Shown here piece after piece: positions 14,984-18,656 of a stretch of DNA of 18,656 bases. The position numbers and the translations under genes were made by a program. Where the stretch lies: assembly GCA_036562185.1 (NCBI GenBank), contig DATCKN010000137.1, positions 1 through 18,656 on the forward strand, read 5' to 3'. The DNA comes from Thermoclostridium sp036562185. GTDB lineage: Bacteria > Bacillota > Clostridia > DSM-8532. The notes beneath the pieces are model-generated. The model saw only the letters and a program-made list of their open reading frames with translations, did no database searches and was not told the DNA's origin. How positions within the stretch are numbered: position 1 is the stretch's first letter; every line of letters starts with the position of its first letter.

Positions 14984-15760
14984 TTAATCTGTTCTCAGCG
15001 CTGCTATCTCTTTCTCCAGAACATCGGCAAATCTCTGAATGTATGGGCCAATATTTTCCAGCCACTCCAAAACCTCATTATCATCCTTGTATCTTGTTGG
15101 TTCTTCACGGAGCATTAAAACTTTTTTCATAATATCAACGTCGGGCGCCAGGCAATTTTCCAAAGCCCACTTTCCTGCTTCGGTTTTGGAAATAATTTTA
15201 TTTGTCCGGAGCGTATAGATGCATCGTGCAATATCCAGAAGCCACCCGGCAGAATATAAGCTTCTGTTTGTTTTGACGGCATATTTTCTGATTACCTCAT
15301 AATGATTTATAACAGCTTGTATAACCTCTTCTTTTGCCGGATGGACAAGTCTGTCCCGTACTTCGTTTCCATAAAGTAAAAGTCCATGCTCAATCAATTC
15401 TATCATCGAAAAGGGGTCAAAACAGTATTTATCGGTTATTCTCTGGCCACTGGTACCCCAATATACTACCATATCCGGAACATTATTGACGAATGCATCC
15501 AGGGTTAAGAAACCACCCTCAAATAAATGAAAGTTCAGGTTTTCACCATATTCATCCGTAAGCTCCTGCCTTAAGTTAAGCAGCCGCTTTGCCTGCATAT
15601 CAGAAATTTTAGTTTCTGCCAGGCATAATATATCAATATCGCTCCATCCGTCTTTGAAATCATCCAGCACAATTGAACCATAGAGGTATATTGAAGGCTT
15701 GTTGTCCGATAAAATGCCTGCAATACGGTTTGTCATTGTTTCAATTGACTGTTCTATCAT
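14984..15760 (-). CDS. AadA-like nucleotidyltransferase with DUF4111-type C-terminus
   Basis: The protein has 258 residues. The nucleotidyltransferase signature is SIYLYGSIVLDDFKDGWSDI followed by DIL: Gly28-Ser29, then Asp41 and Asp43 that bind Mg-ATP. A helical C-terminal half (ELIEHGLLLYGNEVRDRLVH, SLYSAGWLLDIARCIYTLRT, ISKTEAGKWALENCL) matches the substrate domain of ANT(3'')-type aminoglycoside adenylyltransferases. In clinical enzymes this domain contacts streptomycin or spectinomycin. The chromosomal clostridial members are uncharacterised, and resistance is not shown by sequence. AAGGGGTG lies about 5 nt before the ATG. It is directly downstream of a broken NUDIX gene whose stop overlaps this ribosome site, so they were once one operon. 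Confidence 0.82.
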   Translation of the reverse strand: MIEQSIETMTNRIAGILSDNKPSIYLYGSIVLDDFKDGWSDIDILCLAETKISDMQAKRLLNLRQELTDEYGENLNFHLFEGGFLTLDAFVNNVPDMVVYWGTSGQRITDKYCFDPFSMIELIEHGLLLYGNEVRDRLVHPAKEEVIQAVINHYEVIRKYAVKTNRSLYSAGWLLDIARCIYTLRTNKIISKTEAGKWALENCLAPDVDIMKKVLMLREEPTRYKDDNEVLEWLENIGPYIQRFADVLEKEIAALRTD

Positions 15761-15772
15761 GATTTCACCCCT

Positions 15773-16205
15773 TTACAGTTCGCAATGTTCAAATATAATA
15801 CCATAACTGTCATCCAATATATTTTGCCATAAACAAACAGGGGTTTTCTTCGCTCCAGTACAAAGGAAATATTCCACTACAACATTCTCTTTTATTGACA
15901 AGTTAACTTCCGCCCATCCGCCCGGGATTGACCAGCAGCCATCAAGGCTTCTTTAGCCAGTAATATCTTGTCGTCTTTAAACAAACTCCCCTGATATCAA
16001 CCTTAGGGGTTTGATAACCGTTTTCATTGCAAAACAATCTCTTTATTTTCTCCGTGTCTATCCCGGTATATTCATTAAGTATTTCTGCTGCCAGGTCTCT
16101 GATCTGCTGAAATCTTTCAATATCATACTTATCCTTTGAATATGCAAGCCCTGCCTGAGCTATTGACTGTAACTGTTTTGCCCAGCTAAGCCATTTTGGC
16201 TCCAT
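15773..16205 (-). pseudogene. NUDIX hydrolase pseudogene with frameshifts
   Basis: The minus strand starts MEPKWLSWAKQLQSIAQAGL then AYSKDKYDIERFQ, and reaches YQTPKVDIRGVCLK. This is the N-terminal accessory region of clostridial NUDIX hydrolases up to the first core strand. The frame then ends at a stop (15942). The expected continuation lies in the other frames: FKDDKILLAKEA, then LDGCWSIPGGWAEVNLSIKE, so about two frameshifts are needed. The NUDIX box is cut short: after IKENVVVE the conserved REUxEExG is absent, and the frame closes at 15773-15775 inside the ribosome site of the next gene. The catalytic box is incomplete, so it is inactive. The 87-residue open piece could still be translated. 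Confidence 0.8.
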
Positions 16206-16322
16206 ACCGGCACATCCATCGTGGAAGCAGGGAAACCCCTTACCGTTTCAATACTTCAATTATACATATAATTTAACATTTTGCACATATTTAGACACTT
16301 TTCATACATATTACGTATCTTA

Positions 16323-16364
16323 TGGACTGTTTTGGGAGCATGTGATAGAATTATGTTAACATAA
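16323..16364 (+). promoter_or_regulatory. HD-GYP gene promoter with a 14-bp palindrome
   Basis: TGGACT (16323-16328) and TAGAAT (16346-16351) are 17 nt apart. The -10 box is followed at once by the perfect palindrome TTATGTTAACATAA (16351-16364). It lies 24 nt before the gene start, where a dimeric repressor would block transcription start or clearance. Operator function is inferred from position only. Confidence 0.45.
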
Positions 16365-16387
16365 ATGTTTCTTAGGGGAGTTGCATC

Positions 16388-17638
16388 ATGGAGAAACAAC
16401 GTACAGTCAACCTTGGAAATTTGCTTATAACTTTATCCGAAACCATGGATATATCCAGCCATACCATCTCCCAGCATCAGCACAGGACAGCGTATATAGC
16501 GCTGGAAATAGCAAATAATGCCGGTATTAAAGGCAAAATGCTTGAAAATATTTTCATGGCTTCATTACTGCATGATATTGGTGCGCTGTCGGTGGAGGAA
16601 AAAATATTACTGCATAATAATGTAACCGAAAACGATGAACTCCACACTGTTCGGGGAGAAATCCTGCTAAACAGGATACCATGGCTGAAAAACATATCCG
16701 CAATAGTCAGGAATCACCACAGGAACTGGAAAGACTGGGATGAAGGGCTGGAAAATCCTGTTGTTACAGCCTCTCAAATCATCTATCTGTCTGATTATGT
16801 AGAAAGGCTTATTAACAGGAACAGCTATATTTTACATCAAACGGATGATATAGTGGAAGCGGTGCGCAAATTGCAAAATGGTAAGGCCAATGAAAAGATC
16901 GTGTCTCATTTCATTGATATTTCAAAAAGGGAGGATTTCTGGCTGAACCTGGTTTCTCCGCGGCTTTCTTCGATATTGCTGCACAACGGGCCTCTTCGTG
17001 ACATTTATGTTGATCCGGATGATATTTTACTGGTCTCCAACCTATACCGTGATTTGATAGACTTTAAATCAGCATATACCGCAACGCATACTACGGGCGT
17101 GGCAGAATGTGCGTCAAGGCTGTCAGAGCTTTTCGGGTTCGCCGGTACGGATATTATGAATATGAAAATTGCAGGTAATTTCCATGATATCGGCAAGTTG
17201 CTGATCCCTAACAGTATTCTTGAGAAGCCGGGGAAATTAACCGATCATGAATATGCTATAATGAGATGCCATTCATATTACACCTTCCATACGCTTGATT
17301 CCATCGGAGGTCTCGGTAAAATCACTGAATGGGCTGCATTCCATCATGAAAGGCTTGACGGAAGCGGATATCCATTCCATTACTGCGGCGATCGAATTGA
17401 TACAGGAGCCAGGATCATGGCAGTAGCTGACATATTTACGGCGCTTATTGAGGACAGGCCATACAGAAAAGGCATGGACAGAAATCAAATATATCAAATT
17501 ATTAAAGCACAGATACCAAGGCAATTGGATGAAAAAGCCGTTGACCTCCTGTTTGACAATTATAATGCAGTATATGCCCATGTTAAAGAGAAACAGTCTG
17601 CTGCCAGGCACTTTTATGATGAAAATATTTGCGCCTAG
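16388..17638 (+). CDS. Tandem HD-domain / HD-GYP phosphodiesterase
   Basis: The protein has 416 residues and two HD domains. The first (about 25-145) has His32, LLHDIG (His62, Asp63), His86, NHH (His110/His111) and Asp136, so the metal ligands of a standard HD fold are all present. The second (about 225-365) is a canonical HD-GYP: His234, NFHDIGK (His266, Asp267), His295, HHERLDGSGYP (319-329), then AVADIFTAL and DRPYR. HD-GYP enzymes hydrolyse cyclic di-GMP. No membrane helix or signal peptide is present, so it is cytoplasmic; there is no obvious sensor domain, and the first HD may act as the input. GGGGAG lies 7 nt before the ATG. It is a monocistronic gene with its own promoter. Confidence 0.9.
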   Translation: MEKQRTVNLGNLLITLSETMDISSHTISQHQHRTAYIALEIANNAGIKGKMLENIFMASLLHDIGALSVEEKILLHNNVTENDELHTVRGEILLNRIPWLKNISAIVRNHHRNWKDWDEGLENPVVTASQIIYLSDYVERLINRNSYILHQTDDIVEAVRKLQNGKANEKIVSHFIDISKREDFWLNLVSPRLSSILLHNGPLRDIYVDPDDILLVSNLYRDLIDFKSAYTATHTTGVAECASRLSELFGFAGTDIMNMKIAGNFHDIGKLLIPNSILEKPGKLTDHEYAIMRCHSYYTFHTLDSIGGLGKITEWAAFHHERLDGSGYPFHYCGDRIDTGARIMAVADIFTALIEDRPYRKGMDRNQIYQIIKAQIPRQLDEKAVDLLFDNYNAVYAHVKEKQSAARHFYDENICA

Positions 17639-17659
17639 GTTAATGTAATGAAGTTGCGA

Positions 17660-17720
17660 GGACGGTCCTGCTGCTTTAAACTCTGATTAATTTTACCAAG
17701 GGTATGACAGGAAAACGTCC
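17660..17720. repeat. Imperfect inverted repeat after the HD-GYP gene
   Basis: GGACG then CCTG (17660-17670) pairs with CAGG then CGTCC (17708-17720) across a 37-nt loop. It resembles the palindromic GGGGACG-type repeats dispersed in some Firmicutes genomes, but that similarity is from memory. It could also act as a weak terminator. Confidence 0.3.
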
Positions 17721-17752
17721 CCGTTATTCAGTATATTCCCTTAAAACCAGTA

Positions 17753-17783
17753 CCATGTTAACTGCGCTTTTCATATAACATGG
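17753..17783. repeat. 8-bp inverted repeat in the 17639-17907 gap
   Basis: CCATGTTA (17753-17760) and TAACATGG (17776-17783) form a perfect hairpin with a 15-nt loop containing a further GCGC. No T-run follows. The rest of the 17639-17907 gap shows no gene. Confidence 0.35.
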
Positions 17784-17907
17784 CGCTGTTTATTATTCGG
17801 GAACTCAACTACAGATTATAGTAAACCCGCATCATAGCATCAATGCTGCCGATTTCCTATTCTCCACGTAACTATGACAGATAAAAAATTAATATAACAA
17901 TTCTTAG

Positions 17908-18656
17908 CTAACTTTCCATGCGTTCTTGTATAACCTCTTTCAACAACTCTAATGCACTTTCTTCACCAGGGTTGTTAGTGTTCAGTTCCCCTCTGAAAGC
18001 ACGGGCAAGAATTGATTTCTTCAACTGTTCTATATTTTTTATGATAATATCACAAAGCTCTCTTGCTTTTTGCTCTTTTTCAAGAAGATTATCAAGTATC
18101 CGTACTATTTCTATCTGTTCCTTAACAGGTGGAGTGTTTATTGTATATTGCTCTAAAAATTCCTTTGGAACTCTTTGTTGGCCTACCGCTCCAGTCATTA
18201 CTTGCCTGGCTTCGTCCCTAAACTTTTTCCACCTTACCAGATGATATAAATACCTATTATATAGCCGTTCTGAACACCTCAGAACATGAAATTCCGTTGA
18301 GCCAAATCCAATACCATTCATTAGATTCTCTACAACAGCAGATTTTCCGTTCTCCATGCAAGGCGTAATCTTGGCAAAAATAACATCTCCTACAGAAAAA
18401 TTGGTGAATCCTTTTTTCACTTCTGCAAGCTTTTTTACCAGGGGTTGCTCAATTACACCTTTGATATCCGAAACCGATGACATCGGTACAAAAGACACTT
18501 CAATGTCATCATCCAACTCCTTTGTACTTATCCTTTTTGGGTTTATTTCACAAATTTCTCCTAGTAAATTTTCTTCCCATTCCCTCTCAAAATCAACACC
18601 ATTTTCCTCACGCCATTTAGCAGTCAGCTCTCCGTTGAAAGCCTTATGCAGAATTG
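17908..18656 (-). CDS. hsdS: Type I restriction specificity subunit HsdS, 5' end beyond window
   Basis: The open frame enters from the right edge and ends at 17908, giving 249 visible codons. At the edge it reads ILHKAFNGELTAKWREENG, the central conserved region that follows the first target-recognition domain. A second recognition domain follows (EICEINPKR, VGDVIFAKITPCMENGKSAV, GFGSTEFHVLR). Near the end, ILARAFRGELNTNNPGEES repeats the central motif, as in standard HsdS, which holds two recognition domains and two helical spacers. HsdS sets the DNA sequence recognised by the HsdM/HsdR complex. An internal TTG at 18516 is not the start. No hsdM or hsdR lies downstream within the window; they would be upstream, outside it, if present. 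Confidence 0.88.
   Translation of the reverse strand, partial: ILHKAFNGELTAKWREENGVDFEREWEENLLGEICEINPKRISTKELDDDIEVSFVPMSSVSDIKGVIEQPLVKKLAEVKKGFTNFSVGDVIFAKITPCMENGKSAVVENLMNGIGFGSTEFHVLRCSERLYNRYLYHLVRWKKFRDEARQVMTGAVGQQRVPKEFLEQYTINTPPVKEQIEIVRILDNLLEKEQKARELCDIIIKNIEQLKKSILARAFRGELNTNNPGEESALELLKEVIQERMES

Overview
The window looks like a chromosomal segment of an anaerobic, low-GC, motile clostridium. Family membership supports this: MotA/MotB, CD225 and DUF2752 membrane proteins, a YdbC/PC4 protein, a DUF378 protein, HD-GYP signalling, strong GGAGG ribosome sites and TTG starts. An Acetivibrio/Ruminiclostridium-like relative is plausible, but this is inferred from gene content and not tested. 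There are no rRNA, tRNA or CRISPR features.

Layout. (1) 1-1455: an IS1634-type transposase running off the left edge, with an outer hairpin terminator. (2) 1532-4940: small, poorly characterised proteins. These are a zinc-ribbon/CD225 protein coupled to a DUF2752 protein, a convergent pair (two-TM protein and a GME-fold DUF6873-like protein), a PC4-like nucleic-acid-binding protein, a DUF378 protein, and a 55-residue gene. (3) 5022-6832: motA-motB on the minus strand, with a sigma-D-like promoter upstream and a terminator downstream. (4) 7014-8591: argF with a GNAT acetyltransferase behind one good promoter that overlaps an ArgR-like palindrome. (5) 8592-10232: a decay zone holding a GNAT remnant, a possible tnpB/omega-RNA 3' end, an intact glycerophosphodiesterase-family gene and a broken ADP-ribosylglycohydrolase. 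(6) 10233-13937: an intact 1234-residue BREX-type adenine methyltransferase, PglX, with no other BREX gene in view. (7) 13960-16205: another decay zone with a broken DUF5680-like gene, an intact YcxB-like protein, an intact AadA-like nucleotidyltransferase and a frameshifted NUDIX hydrolase. (8) 16323-17638: a tandem-HD protein ending in a canonical HD-GYP domain. (9) 17908-18656: the 3' half of a type I restriction specificity subunit, running off the right edge.

The main biological points are these. The solitary PglX lies between two gene wrecks and about 4 kb from an hsdS, which suggests a defence or epigenetic accessory region. At least four truncated or frameshifted genes were recovered by reading frames with no intact ORF. 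The leaders of motA, argF and the HD-GYP gene carry readable regulatory signals. I did not find a complete new multi-gene system. The best candidates for new biology are the orphan PglX, the CD225/DUF2752 pair and the tandem-HD enzyme.
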